Below, in pieces: positions 35,675-45,297 of a DNA stretch of 64,000 nt (positions are counted from its first letter, which is position 1; each line of letters opens with the position of its first letter). The position numbers were made by a program, and so were the translations under genes. The notes beneath the pieces were generated by a model. That model saw only the letters and a list, made by a program, of their open reading frames with translations. It did no database searches and had not been told where the DNA came from. The stretch comes from Peribacillus frigoritolerans_B (GTDB taxonomy: Bacteria > Bacillota > Bacilli > Bacillales > DSM-1321): the NCBI RefSeq assembly GCF_044762665.1, contig NZ_JBIWES010000004.1, forward strand, positions 186,001 to 250,000. The letters are read 5' to 3'.

Positions 35675-36577
35675 TCAGGGTTTATTTTTTTTACGATAAA
35701 AATAAAGAATATCCTCTAAGGATGACTTCAATGAAAAAGCTGGTTTCCAACCTAATTTCACGATTTCCAAAGGTAAGATTTCAACCCTGCCTTCCTCCTG
35801 ATCCTTTACTTTAGACTTTATTTCAAAGTCAATAGTTGTTAAGGCTTTAAACCCGCTGATCACTTCTCCTAAAGAGTGACTATTCCCAGAAGCAATATCA
35901 TAGATTTCCCCTGGTTTCCCCTGGGTTAAAATAATTTCATATGCATTTACCGCATCTCTTACATCTACAAAATCCCGTTTTGCTTGAAGATTACTCACTT
36001 CAAGTACTTTTTCAGCTTTATTTTCTTCCATATCGACTATTTTTTTTGCAAATATGGAACAAACACCATTTGATATTCCGGGACCAATCAAGTTTGAGGG
36101 CTTAGCAATTACGATATTCATGTTGTAGAGTACTCCCCATGATTGGGCAATAAGTACTTGTAGAGTTTTACTTAAACTATAAGGGTGTGTTAGGGTTGCA
36201 ATATTTTGAGGGTCAAATTCCAGGGCTGAACCGACTGTAACCACTTTACAGGCTGGATTTTCTTGCCTTAGTGCCTCAATTAAATATAGGGTTGACATTG
36301 CATTTGCTTCCAGAGAAGAAACAGGATCAATCCATGATGTTCCTACATGGTTTTGCCCTGCTAAATGAAGAAGATAATCAGGTTTCACCTTCTTTATTAA
36401 CTTACTTACATTTTCCTTATTTGTTAGATCACATATCTCTGTCTGAACTTTATCATTTACGAAATTCTTTCTAGTCACTGCAGTTACAGCATAACCTGCG
36501 TTAACAAAGTGATTACACGCATGCTGACCTGTGAATCCGCTTGCCCCCGTAATTAACAATTTAGGAATCTGACTCAT
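35675..36577 (-). CDS. NAD(P)-dependent sugar epimerase/reductase (SDR)
   Basis: 300 residues of the extended SDR type. N-terminal LLITGASGFTGQHACNHF is the Rossmann GxxGxxG; the catalytic Tyr-Lys is at PYSLSKTLQVLIAQ, and PSNLIGPG and DFVDVRDAVNAYEI are typical of nucleotide-sugar epimerases and 4-reductases. It acts on an NDP-sugar; the exact reaction is not readable. It starts at a TAATG junction with the upstream reductase and is last of four genes. Confidence 0.85.
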   Translation of the reverse strand: MSQIPKLLITGASGFTGQHACNHFVNAGYAVTAVTRKNFVNDKVQTEICDLTNKENVSKLIKKVKPDYLLHLAGQNHVGTSWIDPVSSLEANAMSTLYLIEALRQENPACKVVTVGSALEFDPQNIATLTHPYSLSKTLQVLIAQSWGVLYNMNIVIAKPSNLIGPGISNGVCSIFAKKIVDMEENKAEKVLEVSNLQAKRDFVDVRDAVNAYEIILTQGKPGEIYDIASGNSHSLGEVISGFKALTTIDFEIKSKVKDQEEGRVEILPLEIVKLGWKPAFSLKSSLEDILYFYRKKNKP

Positions 36578-37401
36578 TACTTTTCCATCCAGCTTTTTAA
36601 TTCTTTAAGCATTTGTTCATAAGGGGGAATCTGATAATAAAAATCGTTCCTTGTATTTTTTATTGTTCGATCCAGTACCATTTGTGAATCAGGTAAAATC
36701 TCAACATCTGTTTTATTGAAGGTCCTCTTTATTAATTTCAATAGATTATATTTTGACACTTTATTCTCACAACCTAAATGATATAAGCCAGTTACTTTAT
36801 TCTCAATCAATACTTCAATGGCTTTAGCTAATTCCAGCGTTGTTACACCATTCCAAAGCACTTTTTCATATCCTTTAATTTCTCCCTTTTGCTTCATGAA
36901 CCAAAGAAATAAACCAATTCCATCTTCTTTTAGTTCCGGGCCTATTATGGAGGTTCGTATAGTCAAATGTTTTTGACTAATGATTTCTCCCAAGTGCTTT
37001 GATTGGCCATAAATTGTGGTACTATCAGGGATATCGTCCTCGGTATAATCCCCTTTTACACCTGAAAATACACAATCTGTACTGATATGAATCAATTTCC
37101 CATTATTGCGTTCGGTCAATTTAACAAGCTGATGGGGAAAAACACTATTAACCTGAAAAGCGAGTTTCGTATTATCACTTGCATGCTCATTTAAAATGCC
37201 GATACAATTAATCGTAATGTCAGGTTTAACTTTATCCATGATTTCCTCTAGACTTGTTAAATCGGTTACATCCAGATATAGGCCCTTTTTATCATTTATA
37301 TCCCTTGAAGTATAAGTCACCTGATACTTCGGGTCCTGTGTGAAATACTCCTTTATTACATGGCCTGCCATCCCTTGTCCACCAAGGACTAATACCTTCA
37401 T
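36577..37401 (-). CDS. NDP-4-keto-6-deoxysugar reductase (RmlD-like SDR)
   Basis: 274 residues related to dTDP-4-dehydrorhamnose reductase: MKVLVLGGQGMAGHVIKEYF, IHISTDCVFSG, the catalytic pair YGQSKHLGE, and RTSIIGPE. In pathways with a 4,6-dehydratase and a WecB-type 2-epimerase, such a reductase reduces the 4-keto group of a UDP-2-acetamido-2,6-dideoxy-hexosulose. I chose ATG 37401, immediately after the dehydratase stop; an earlier in-frame ATG at 37419 adds six non-family residues. Confidence 0.87.
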   Translation of the reverse strand: MKVLVLGGQGMAGHVIKEYFTQDPKYQVTYTSRDINDKKGLYLDVTDLTSLEEIMDKVKPDITINCIGILNEHASDNTKLAFQVNSVFPHQLVKLTERNNGKLIHISTDCVFSGVKGDYTEDDIPDSTTIYGQSKHLGEIISQKHLTIRTSIIGPELKEDGIGLFLWFMKQKGEIKGYEKVLWNGVTTLELAKAIEVLIENKVTGLYHLGCENKVSKYNLLKLIKRTFNKTDVEILPDSQMVLDRTIKNTRNDFYYQIPPYEQMLKELKSWMEK

Positions 37402-37402
37402 G

Positions 37403-38395
37403 TTAAATAAAGCCCCCATTCTTTAACATTTCCTCAATCTGGGCTTTATTCATTAGTCCTGTGCCTGAGTTATAGTCTTCTAAACTAACAGGCTGGTAAT
37501 TAGCGTAATGTTCTTTAATCCCATCTATGTGAATGGCTGGAAGTATTACATAATATTCATCATCATAAGCGATTGCCGTTGTACTTTCATATTCTGATAG
37601 CAGGATCTCATGGAGTTTTTCACCAGGACGGATGCCAAGGACTTCTACACCTACATTTGTTTTATTGGATGCTTTCATCAACACTTCAGCTAAGTCTATA
37701 ATTTTACAGGACGGCATTTTCATTACGAATATTTCTCCACCAATGCTTTCAAAGGTTGCTTTAAATACCAATTTAATCGCTTCTTCAATGGTTAAAAAGA
37801 ATCTCGTCATGTTTAAGTCCGTTATGCCGATTTTTCCTTTTTCTTTGATTTGCTTTTTAAATACATGGATGACGCTTCCATTTGTTCCTAAAACATTTCC
37901 GCCTCGGATGCAGACGAATCTAGTTTTCGTGTTTAATGTATTAGCATGGATGATCAATCTTTCTGCCATCGCCTTTGAAAGGCCGTAAAAGTTAGATGGA
38001 TTTGAAGCTTTGTCTGTAGAAATGTTCACAACTGAATGAACATTACAACTTATAGCAGCTTCTATGACATTCTGTGTTCCAATTACGTTCGTCTTTAATG
38101 CTTCAATGGGCTGATCTTCACAAACAGGCACATGCTTTAATGCAGCCAAATGAAAAATATAATCAACACCTTGGCATGCTTCCACTAGAGCTTCCTTCTC
38201 TTTTACATCCCCGATTATGAAATGTAATTTCGGATTGTTATCAAATTCCTGCTTCATTGTAAATTGATTGGACTCATTTCTTGAAAAAATACGTATTTCA
38301 CTTGGTTCATACTCAAGAAGCTGCCTAACCAATTCATATCCCCATGAGCCTGTTCCACCTGTCACTAAAATGGTTTGATTCTTAATCAATTTCAT
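37403..38395 (-). CDS. UDP-GlcNAc 4,6-dehydratase/5-epimerase (CapE/FlaA1 type)
   Basis: 330 residues. It opens ILVTGGTGSWGYELVRQLLE (cofactor site) and has LKHVPVCEDQPIEALKTNV and ISTDKASNPSNFYGLSKAMA, where the TDK and Y-x3-K residues match the FlaA1/CapE family. RGGNVLGTNGSVIHVFKKQI and RPGEKLHEIL follow. It converts UDP-GlcNAc to a 4-keto-6-deoxy sugar, here probably with C5 inversion. It overlaps the 2-epimerase gene by 14 nt. Confidence 0.92.
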   Translation of the reverse strand: MKLIKNQTILVTGGTGSWGYELVRQLLEYEPSEIRIFSRNESNQFTMKQEFDNNPKLHFIIGDVKEKEALVEACQGVDYIFHLAALKHVPVCEDQPIEALKTNVIGTQNVIEAAISCNVHSVVNISTDKASNPSNFYGLSKAMAERLIIHANTLNTKTRFVCIRGGNVLGTNGSVIHVFKKQIKEKGKIGITDLNMTRFFLTIEEAIKLVFKATFESIGGEIFVMKMPSCKIIDLAEVLMKASNKTNVGVEVLGIRPGEKLHEILLSEYESTTAIAYDDEYYVILPAIHIDGIKEHYANYQPVSLEDYNSGTGLMNKAQIEEMLKNGGFI

Positions 38396-39473
38396 GGCCT
38401 CCCAGTATTATTTTAAGTACTTTATCTGATACGTTTTTATGGTCGTAGCCTTCTGGAAAAGTCCATTCCTTTTGCTGGTTAACCATAACCTTCACACAAT
38501 TGACGATTTGTTTAGCGTTAATTCCAGATAATATATTGCTGCCCGACTCAATGGTTTCTGGCCTTTCAGTTGTTTTTCGTATCGTAACGGTCGGTACATG
38601 GAACAAACAGCATTCCTCTTGAACGGTTCCACTATCGGTCAGCACACAAAAAGCGTTTTTTTCAAGCTTTACGAAATCAAAGAAACCAAATGGCTCATGA
38701 AATTCAATTAATGGATGCACTTCTAATTTGGGACTGAGTTCAATGCGGGATTTTGTCCGGGGATGTAAACTGCATATGATTCTTTTTTGATAGGTATCGG
38801 CAACTGAATTAATGCCTTTCATAATTTCCAGCAATCGGTACTCATGGTCAACATTTTCAGAACGATGGGCTGTAACGAGGAAATAATCCTCCTTATCCAG
38901 ATTCAATTTTTCCAAAATTACACTTTGCTCAATCTCATTGTTGTAATGGTTCAAAACCTCGTAAATTGGGTTTCCCGATAAAAATATTCTTTTACTTGGG
39001 ATACCTTCATTCAAAAGATTCTCTTTACTTTGAGGAGTATAAGGTAAATTAAAGCTTGAAACAGCATCAATAATACGACGATTTTTTTCTTCAGGCACTT
39101 CCAAGTCAAAACAACGATTTCCTGCTTCCATATGAATGACGGGGATGCCCATCCTTTCTGCTAAGATAGAGCTGAGCCCAGAGTTTGTATCACCTAACAC
39201 TAATACCTTGTCAGGCTTTTCATTTAAAAAAATGGTCTCTAATTTTTTAAATATGGCTGCTAGCTGTTCACCGAGAGTTTGCTGTTGGTTCAGCAAGACA
39301 TAATCGGGTTTCCTTACCTGTAACTGTTGGAAGAATATTTCACTTAAGGTTGAGGTGAAATTTTGTCCAGTGTGCACTAGAATATGTGAATCGGCATATT
39401 GATCCAGTTTCTTTATGATTAGACTTAATCTGATAATTTCAGGTCGAGTCCCTAAAATAGTCATTACTTTCAC
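38382..39473 (-). CDS. UDP-N-acetylglucosamine 2-epimerase family (WecB/CapG-like)
   Basis: 363 residues of the non-hydrolysing UDP-GlcNAc 2-epimerase family. MKVMTILGTRPEIIRLSLII, LVHTGQNF, KVLVLGDTNSGL, MEAGNRCFDLEVPEEKNRRI, TAHRSENVDH and LTDSGTVQEECCL are all in place. With the dehydratase and reductase downstream it likely acts at C2 of the 6-deoxy sugar, as CapG/FnlC/WbvD do. GTG start with AAGGAGTG; first gene of the operon. Confidence 0.92.
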   Translation of the reverse strand: MKVMTILGTRPEIIRLSLIIKKLDQYADSHILVHTGQNFTSTLSEIFFQQLQVRKPDYVLLNQQQTLGEQLAAIFKKLETIFLNEKPDKVLVLGDTNSGLSSILAERMGIPVIHMEAGNRCFDLEVPEEKNRRIIDAVSSFNLPYTPQSKENLLNEGIPSKRIFLSGNPIYEVLNHYNNEIEQSVILEKLNLDKEDYFLVTAHRSENVDHEYRLLEIMKGINSVADTYQKRIICSLHPRTKSRIELSPKLEVHPLIEFHEPFGFFDFVKLEKNAFCVLTDSGTVQEECCLFHVPTVTIRKTTERPETIESGSNILSGINAKQIVNCVKVMVNQQKEWTFPEGYDHKNVSDKVLKIILGGHEID

Positions 39474-39719
39474 GATTTACACTCCTTAATCTTTTCTGGT
39501 TTATGGCCCCACCGTCTACCCTTATTGTATGCACAGCCAATTCTATTGTTATAGGCTAATCTATTAGATTTCGCCTCAATTTGAATGGATAACCGATTAA
39601 TAAGCCGCCATTCCCGAGCAACCTGTGTTTATTAAAAGACTTTTATTCCTTATTGAAATATTAATTAGACATTATGTTATACCGAAATCAATATTGATTG
39701 AAATCCTTTCCATTCTATT

Positions 39720-39757
39720 AAAAAAGCTATATGTCCTTGTGAGGACATATAGCTTTT
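39720..39757 (-). terminator. Terminator of the ABC exporter gene
   Basis: AAAAGCTATATGTCC and GGACATATAGCTTTT form a perfect 15-bp stem with a 6-nt loop and a T-run on the minus strand, 3 nt after the stop codon. Confidence 0.93.
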
Positions 39758-39759
39758 CA

Positions 39760-41475
39760 TCATTTTTGGAATTGTAATTGATGCAGATTGGCAAAAATGC
39801 CCCCCTGCTTAAGTAAGTCATCGTGACCGCCTTCTTCAGCAATTCCTTCTTCCGTAACAACCACGATCTTGTCAGCGTTTCGAATGGTTGCCAATCGGTG
39901 TGCGATGATTAACGTAGTTCTGTTTTCAGCTAGTTCCGTAAGAGCCTGCTGAATGATTCTTTCCGTCTCCGTATCGAGTGCAGAAGTTGCCTCATCGAGA
40001 ATTAATATTGGCGGATTCTTCAAAAACATCCTTGCTATTGCAATTCGTTGTTTTTGTCCTCCGGATAATTTCAAGCCGCGTTCACCTATTTGAGTTTCAT
40101 AGCCTTCTGGAAGTCCTTCAATGAAAGTCTCCAAATGGGCTTTCCTTGCGGCTTCTTGAATTTGTTCATCCGATGCGTCAAGCATTCCGTATGCAATGTT
40201 CTCTTTAACTGTTCCTGTGAAAAGGAATACATCTTGCTGGACTATCCCAATTTGTGAACGCAATGACTTTTTCGTCATCTCACGAATATCAATTCCATCA
40301 ATGGATATTGAACCGGACTTAACATCATAAAAACGTGGGATCAAAGAACATATGGTCGTTTTCCCAGCTCCTGAAGGCCCGACAAAAGCGATGGTTTCAC
40401 CAGCTTTAACTGTTAGATCAATACCTTTTAAAACTGGCTTTTTGTCTTCATAGTTAAAAGAAACGTCTTTAAAGGAAATATCCCCTAAAAGGGTGGTCAC
40501 CTCAATTGCATCCTTTTTATCCACGACATCAGGCGCGACATCCAGAAGTTCCGTAAAACGCTTAAAGCCGGCCATCCCTTTTGGATAGAGTTCCATCAAC
40601 GCACTGATTTTGTCAATCGGCTTAAATAATACGTTTACATATAAGACGAATGCAACCAGTTCCCCATAAGAGAGCTGCCCATGAAAAGTTAGCCAAGCTC
40701 CAATCACCAACACGGCAAGGGTCATAAACCTCGTCATCATGTAAATGCCTGATAAGCTAAAGGACATAACCTTATATCCTAGTAGTTTCGCTTTACGGAA
40801 TCTGCGATTATTAGTAGCAAATCTTTTCATTTCATATGTTTCATTAGTAAAGGATTGTACAACCCTCACTCCAGAGACGCTATCTTCCACACGGGCATTT
40901 ACATCCGCAACCTCTGTATACATTTTCTTCCACGCATTATTCATCTTCAAATTACTTATGACAATCAATAACACGAGGAACGGTAAAATACAAACCGATA
41001 CGAGTGCCAGTTTCACATTGATTGTCAACATAATCCAAAATGCACCTATAAAAGTCATGAAGGCAATGAATAAATCTTCGGGACCATGGTGAGCAAGTTC
41101 ACCAATATCGAACAGATCATTGGTTATGCGGCTCATGATATGGCCGGTTTTCGTGTTATCAAAAAAACGAAAAGATTGTTTCTGCACATGCTCAAATAAT
41201 TCCTCACGCATATCAGTCTCGATATTTATACCTAATTTGTGACCCCAATACCCTACGATGAACTGTAGGAAGGTACTAATGATATAAAGCAGGAACAAAC
41301 CGGCACTTACCGAAACAATTGCAGACCAATCGTCGCCAGGCAGCAGTGTATCAATAAACCACTGAACTGCTAACGGAAATGCAAGTTCAAGAACAGCCAC
41401 GACCACTGCACTGAAGAAATCAATAATGAATAACCGCTTATGTGGCAGGTAATATGAAGCAAAACGTCGAATCAT
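39760..41475 (-). CDS. ABC exporter, fused permease and ATPase
   Basis: 571 residues: six membrane helices (~15-310), then a nucleotide-binding domain with Walker A GPSGAGKTT, Q-loop QIGIVQQDVFLF, signature LSGGQKQR, Walker B ILILDEATSAL and the switch His in IIAHRLATI. It works as a dimer to export a lipid, peptide or drug; no substrate can be named. Bacillus YwjA/YgaD-type exporters are similar in layout. ATG 41475 is chosen because AAGGAG lies 9 nt upstream; a longer frame to 41526 adds 17 residues through the ribosome site. Confidence 0.93.
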   Translation of the reverse strand: MIRRFASYYLPHKRLFIIDFFSAVVVAVLELAFPLAVQWFIDTLLPGDDWSAIVSVSAGLFLLYIISTFLQFIVGYWGHKLGINIETDMREELFEHVQKQSFRFFDNTKTGHIMSRITNDLFDIGELAHHGPEDLFIAFMTFIGAFWIMLTINVKLALVSVCILPFLVLLIVISNLKMNNAWKKMYTEVADVNARVEDSVSGVRVVQSFTNETYEMKRFATNNRRFRKAKLLGYKVMSFSLSGIYMMTRFMTLAVLVIGAWLTFHGQLSYGELVAFVLYVNVLFKPIDKISALMELYPKGMAGFKRFTELLDVAPDVVDKKDAIEVTTLLGDISFKDVSFNYEDKKPVLKGIDLTVKAGETIAFVGPSGAGKTTICSLIPRFYDVKSGSISIDGIDIREMTKKSLRSQIGIVQQDVFLFTGTVKENIAYGMLDASDEQIQEAARKAHLETFIEGLPEGYETQIGERGLKLSGGQKQRIAIARMFLKNPPILILDEATSALDTETERIIQQALTELAENRTTLIIAHRLATIRNADKIVVVTEEGIAEEGGHDDLLKQGGIFANLHQLQFQK

Positions 41476-42160
41476 CAAATTTTTCTCCTTTTTTACATAT
41501 ATTAAGGAGTATAAATCCCTATTCAATATTCAGCAAGCATTTCAGAACCCCCATGCTCATATTTGGTAAATTCATCATATAAAACACCCCAACCCGGCAC
41601 ATGCAATCTATTGAATTACAGAGTGAATCCAGTGTAAAAAAATAACCATTCTAAATATCCATGAACTTTATTTTAGAAAAAGGTTGGTATGAATGAAAAA
41701 CTAGTCGTTTCGATACCTGTGGAAACCAGTTGTGTTTGTATATTTAATAATAGATGAAAGTCGTCATTTTTATAGAAAGGAATTTGGTCTCAGTTGACTG
41801 CGCGCTCTTAAAAGATCCATTTCGAAAATGGTTTAATGATGAAAGATAGGAAAAATTTTCAGATTAAAAAGATTTTCCATACCTACATCTAATTCCTGTA
41901 TGCTTACTTAACTTCTTCTTTTTATCTAGTCAAAGTTCAATAGATGGAGCAGAGTTCATCTGGATGACTTCTTTCTCCAAGCACAGAGTATTCCCTGCAT
42001 GAAAACTATCAACACCTTCGCTGACTTGACACCTGCCAAGTGGCATCCAATAATTAGAGATAATTGATAAGGAATAGCTTGCTTCGTAATGCCCTCTCTA
42101 ATTTTCCAGTCTATAGAGTTAGTGGCTGCTTAATTAACATATTCAAGATTTCATCAGCAG
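41476..42160. other. Intergenic region, nothing recognised
   Basis: About 690 bp without a credible gene; no repeats or RNA were recognised. The exporter promoter is presumably within the first 150 bp. Confidence 0.4.
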
Positions 42161-42198
42161 AAAAAACAGGAGTTGGAAGATTGATTTCTTCCAACTCC
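42161..42198 (-). terminator. Terminator after the LLM oxidoreductase remnant
   Basis: GGAGTTGGAAGA and TCTTCCAACTCC form a perfect 12-bp stem with a 6-nt loop; the minus strand continues TGTTTTTT. Confidence 0.9.
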
Positions 42199-42214
42199 TC
42201 TTCATACCGCCAAA

Positions 42215-42605
42215 TCATGATTTATTCACCTTGTGTGCCGAGAAATTAGGTAAAACCTCTTCACCTAATTCATGAATCACTTCTTCAGCAGGTCTCTTAC
42301 TATCGAACAATGCAAAGAAAAGATGATTTACGCCTATTTCTTTATAGATATTTAACAGATCAATTAAAGCGTTACGCCCAATCCGGAAGCCCAGCATGTA
42401 TAGGAGTTGGGCCTTCGTTTGGATTTTCAGATAAGTCAAGATGCATAGGCTGAGAGAAGGGCTTGAATAAGCCGGTATGATAGTAATCTACTAATTCTCT
42501 CCACTGCTTAATAGATTCCTAATGGTCGCCATCTCTTTTGCTACACGCAAAGGGTGACGAAGAGATAACACGACAGCTGAAGTCCCTAGTGCAATCTCTT
42601 TTGCA
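42215..42605 (-). pseudogene. LLM-class flavin-dependent oxidoreductase remnant
   Basis: On the minus strand the luciferase-like stretch ALGTSAVVLSLRHPLRVAKE appears near 42600. In other frames follow text equivalent to PTPIHAG and the intact C-terminus GFRIGRNALIDLLNIYKEIG, then FALFDSKRPAEEVIHELGEE. The first half and the FMN-binding core between are missing. The terminator after it is still perfect, so the loss is probably recent. Confidence 0.75.
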
Positions 42606-42952
42606 GTTTAACTATATAAAGGGCCAAAGTTAGTAATTTTTTATTGAATATCACATGAAGCTATTTTCGTTTACTTTATGTCACTAGACTTTTTAGTAAG
42701 ATGATCTTCGATTCTTTTACAAAATTCCTATTCCAGTTAACTTAGCAGAAATTCGTCTTTCTTGTTCTAGAGGTTGTTTTAGCTACGACTTATTGTATTC
42801 TAGTGGCAAACTGTTGCACTTCTTTCTTCATCCTAAAACTAAATTACTTATCTAGCGCTTCTAATGCAGAAGCAATTAGGGTCATGAAGTCATAACTTTT
42901 TTGGGTTAAGATTATTTATTATGATTTGCATACTCCCAATGCGATTCACGAT
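42606..42952. other. Non-coding stretch
   Basis: No gene. A short minus-strand fragment reads SYDFMTLIASALEALDK-stop near 42857-42905 and may be the tail of a lost regulator. Nothing else was recognised. Confidence 0.35.
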
Positions 42953-42988
42953 AAAAAAGGAGCCTTGGTTTTTTATGTTTCAAGGCCC
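42953..42988 (-). terminator. Terminator of the SleL-type gene
   Basis: GGGCCTTG and CAAGGCTCC form the stem on the minus strand (loop 13 nt), followed by TTTTTT. It lies 90 nt after the stop codon. Confidence 0.78.
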
Positions 42989-43077
42989 GTCGAACAATAT
43001 TGCTTCTGTTAAAAGTTGTACAACCAAACAATGGTAATAAATATATAACTTCTGTTCACCGCCTGCACCCATTCATT

Positions 43078-44340
43078 CTATTTGATAATCCAAATATTAT
43101 TATTTATAAACTCCCAATTCTGCGGGAATTCCAAACCAATCTGCCAATAAGTTGCACCTATCAGTTCATATGCATCAATCAGTTCATATTTTGCACTTAT
43201 CGATCGTATATCTTCAAACCAAACGACATGATTCGAATTCTCTCTTCGATAGGAATAGGAAGGTGAAGCCGCTGCGGTGTCAAAAGTTATTTCAGCACCA
43301 GTTGCAATGGCAAGATTTTGGGCATTTTGAGCTGATAAAGCTTTCGTCTCGTGGCTCGGTACTATCCAATCGTATCCATACATAGGAAATGCCGACTGCA
43401 GTTTATATTCAGGGATATTCAACAAAGCATAACGAAGAACCTCTCTCATCCACCAAAGTGGGGAAATGGGTTCAGGCGGTCCAGTTGGATACCCATAGTC
43501 AATGGTCATCACGGCAACAAGGTCGGCTGCCTCTCCGATTCCCCGATAATCATGCCCGCCTACAATTCGATTATCAGGATTATCCGCTGTTTTTGCATGT
43601 ACGTTCACATGCAGGATCAGTTCGTTCAACCCCTCTTTTAATTCTTTTAAAAAAAGCACATAATCGGAACGCCTGGCAGGTGGGATGAATTCGATGTCCA
43701 TACTGACACCCCCATAGCCTTTCTCCCTAACGAAATTCAGCATACTATTGATTAAATTCGTTCTGTATTCTGAACTAGCAAGGACATCACCAGCCAAATC
43801 AGCATCAAAATCACCATCTTGAAAGTTTCGGATCATCAGAAGCGGGGTCACCCCTGTCTGTTCGCATTTCGCGATAAGAGGGAGATCATCCCCATCTACG
43901 TATGCATTTCCTTCCCTTGTAAACGAATAAGCCACAATGGCTAAATAGGATAATTTATCACCATTCTGCTCAAGTGTTTCAAATACTACTCCACCTGAAG
44001 TCGGGAAGGCAAAACCCAGCGTAATCAATTGATTTTTGTATGGTGACGGTATCAAAATTTCCGTACCGACTTTTAGCGAGTTTGCAGAGATTCCTGTGTT
44101 TGCCTCCATGATTGCCGCTGCACTCGTACCAAAACGACTGCCGATTTTAGTGAGGGTATCCTGACTTTTAATTAGATACCTTCGATTCACCGATTTTTCA
44201 TTAGGTATATACAATGCCAAACCAGGAACCAAAGCTGTTGATTCCAATCCGTTGACTTCAATTATCCTCGATGGGGCAACTTTATTTTTCGAGGCAATTT
44301 CCCAAAGGCTGTCACCTTTTTTCACAATAATGATCGTCAT
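43078..44340 (-). CDS. Cortex-lytic glycosidase with two LysM domains (SleL/YaaH type)
   Basis: 420 residues: two LysM domains (~2-46 VKKGDSLWEIASKNKV and ~53-97 IKSQDTLTKIGSRFGT) followed by a glycoside hydrolase family 18 barrel. The catalytic acid lies in GYGGVSMDIEFI (D-x-E), with later blocks VMTIDYGYPTGPP and GYDWIVPSHET. SleL-type enzymes are N-acetylglucosaminidases that cut muramic-delta-lactam cortex during germination. No classical signal peptide, as usual for this family. This is direct support for spore formation. Confidence 0.92.
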   Translation of the reverse strand: MTIIIVKKGDSLWEIASKNKVAPSRIIEVNGLESTALVPGLALYIPNEKSVNRRYLIKSQDTLTKIGSRFGTSAAAIMEANTGISANSLKVGTEILIPSPYKNQLITLGFAFPTSGGVVFETLEQNGDKLSYLAIVAYSFTREGNAYVDGDDLPLIAKCEQTGVTPLLMIRNFQDGDFDADLAGDVLASSEYRTNLINSMLNFVREKGYGGVSMDIEFIPPARRSDYVLFLKELKEGLNELILHVNVHAKTADNPDNRIVGGHDYRGIGEAADLVAVMTIDYGYPTGPPEPISPLWWMREVLRYALLNIPEYKLQSAFPMYGYDWIVPSHETKALSAQNAQNLAIATGAEITFDTAAASPSYSYRRENSNHVVWFEDIRSISAKYELIDAYELIGATYWQIGLEFPQNWEFINNNIWIIK

Positions 44341-44470
44341 TCAAAACCCTCCAAACTCCCTCCAAAAAAGTTTATGTTATTCAGGTTATGGGATAGAACG
44401 AATTATCACATTTCCTCAAGATGATATCCTGGTTTTTTAGCCGTTATTTTAAATGGAATAAAGGAGCACT

Positions 44471-44500
44471 AAAAAAGAGGCTGTCCAAAGGGACAACCCC
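44471..44500 (-). terminator. Terminator of the YueD-type gene
   Basis: GGTTGTCC-CTTT-GGACAGCC stem on the minus strand with one G-U pair, then TCTTTTTT, 48 nt after the stop codon. Confidence 0.88.
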
Positions 44501-44547
44501 ACGCTATAAGCCATCAGTTGATTTTTCGATTCATATTCTCTTATACA

Positions 44548-45297
44548 TCAAAGTAAATTCTTTATGTCGTAGAACTTCCCATTCTCCAAATCTTCCGCTT
44601 CAAGCAGCTGCAAAAGTTTATTTGCCACAAATTCGGGGCTTCTTAATAAGCCCTTCTCTTTATATTCATGAAATTTGTCTCGATCGGCAAAGTCCCGTTC
44701 ATCTGCTGACCGGATTGTCCCTTGCATCTCAGTATCCATTACACCTGGTGAAAAAGATATGAGAGACGCAGGAAAAGACGTTTTATCCTGTTCCAACCCT
44801 GCAACCCGTGTGAACATCTCCAACCCCGCCTTAGTACTGCAATAGGCCGACCAGCCATGATAAGGGTTTTTTGCTGCTCCTGAAGATATGTTGACCATTA
44901 CCTTCTTTCTGTTCCAGTCCTTTGTCTGTTTAATGAATTCATCAGCCAATACGATGGGTGCCATGAAGTTCACCCGCATGCTTGTTTCCAAATCTACTAT
45001 ACCAAGGTTTCCTACCGGCTTTATCGGTTCAATGACACCTGCATTATTAATGAAATAAATGTCACTTGTATCTTCGACAGCAGCAAGAATCTCATTGACT
45101 AAGGAAGGTAACTTTTCAGTTTCATTCAAGTCCAGCGAAATAAATGTAAGTTTCGTCCCGGACCGGTCAGCCATCCGCTGCATTTCAGGATGGGCTGTAC
45201 GGGAAACTATAATGCAATGATCACTCGTCTGCAAACACCCTTTGGCGATGGCAGCACCTAAACCTTTTGAAGCTCCTGTGATTATAAACGTTTTCAC
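44548..45297 (-). CDS. yueD: Short-chain dehydrogenase, benzil reductase type (YueD-like)
   Basis: 249 residues of the classical SDR family: cofactor site FIITGASKGLGAAIAKG, INNAGVIEP, catalytic Ser in NISSGAAKNPYHGW, and Tyr-Lys in SAYCSTKAG. The insert and ending match the Bacillus YueD group, which reduces benzil to (S)-benzoin with NADPH; the natural substrate is unclear. Single gene with its own terminator. The symbol is by similarity from memory. Confidence 0.8.
   Translation of the reverse strand: MKTFIITGASKGLGAAIAKGCLQTSDHCIIVSRTAHPEMQRMADRSGTKLTFISLDLNETEKLPSLVNEILAAVEDTSDIYFINNAGVIEPIKPVGNLGIVDLETSMRVNFMAPIVLADEFIKQTKDWNRKKVMVNISSGAAKNPYHGWSAYCSTKAGLEMFTRVAGLEQDKTSFPASLISFSPGVMDTEMQGTIRSADERDFADRDKFHEYKEKGLLRSPEFVANKLLQLLEAEDLENGKFYDIKNLL

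Noticed and set aside
43152..43688. Several overlapping plus-strand frames
   Set aside because: All are antisense to the SleL-type gene, whose LysM and GH18 domains are intact.
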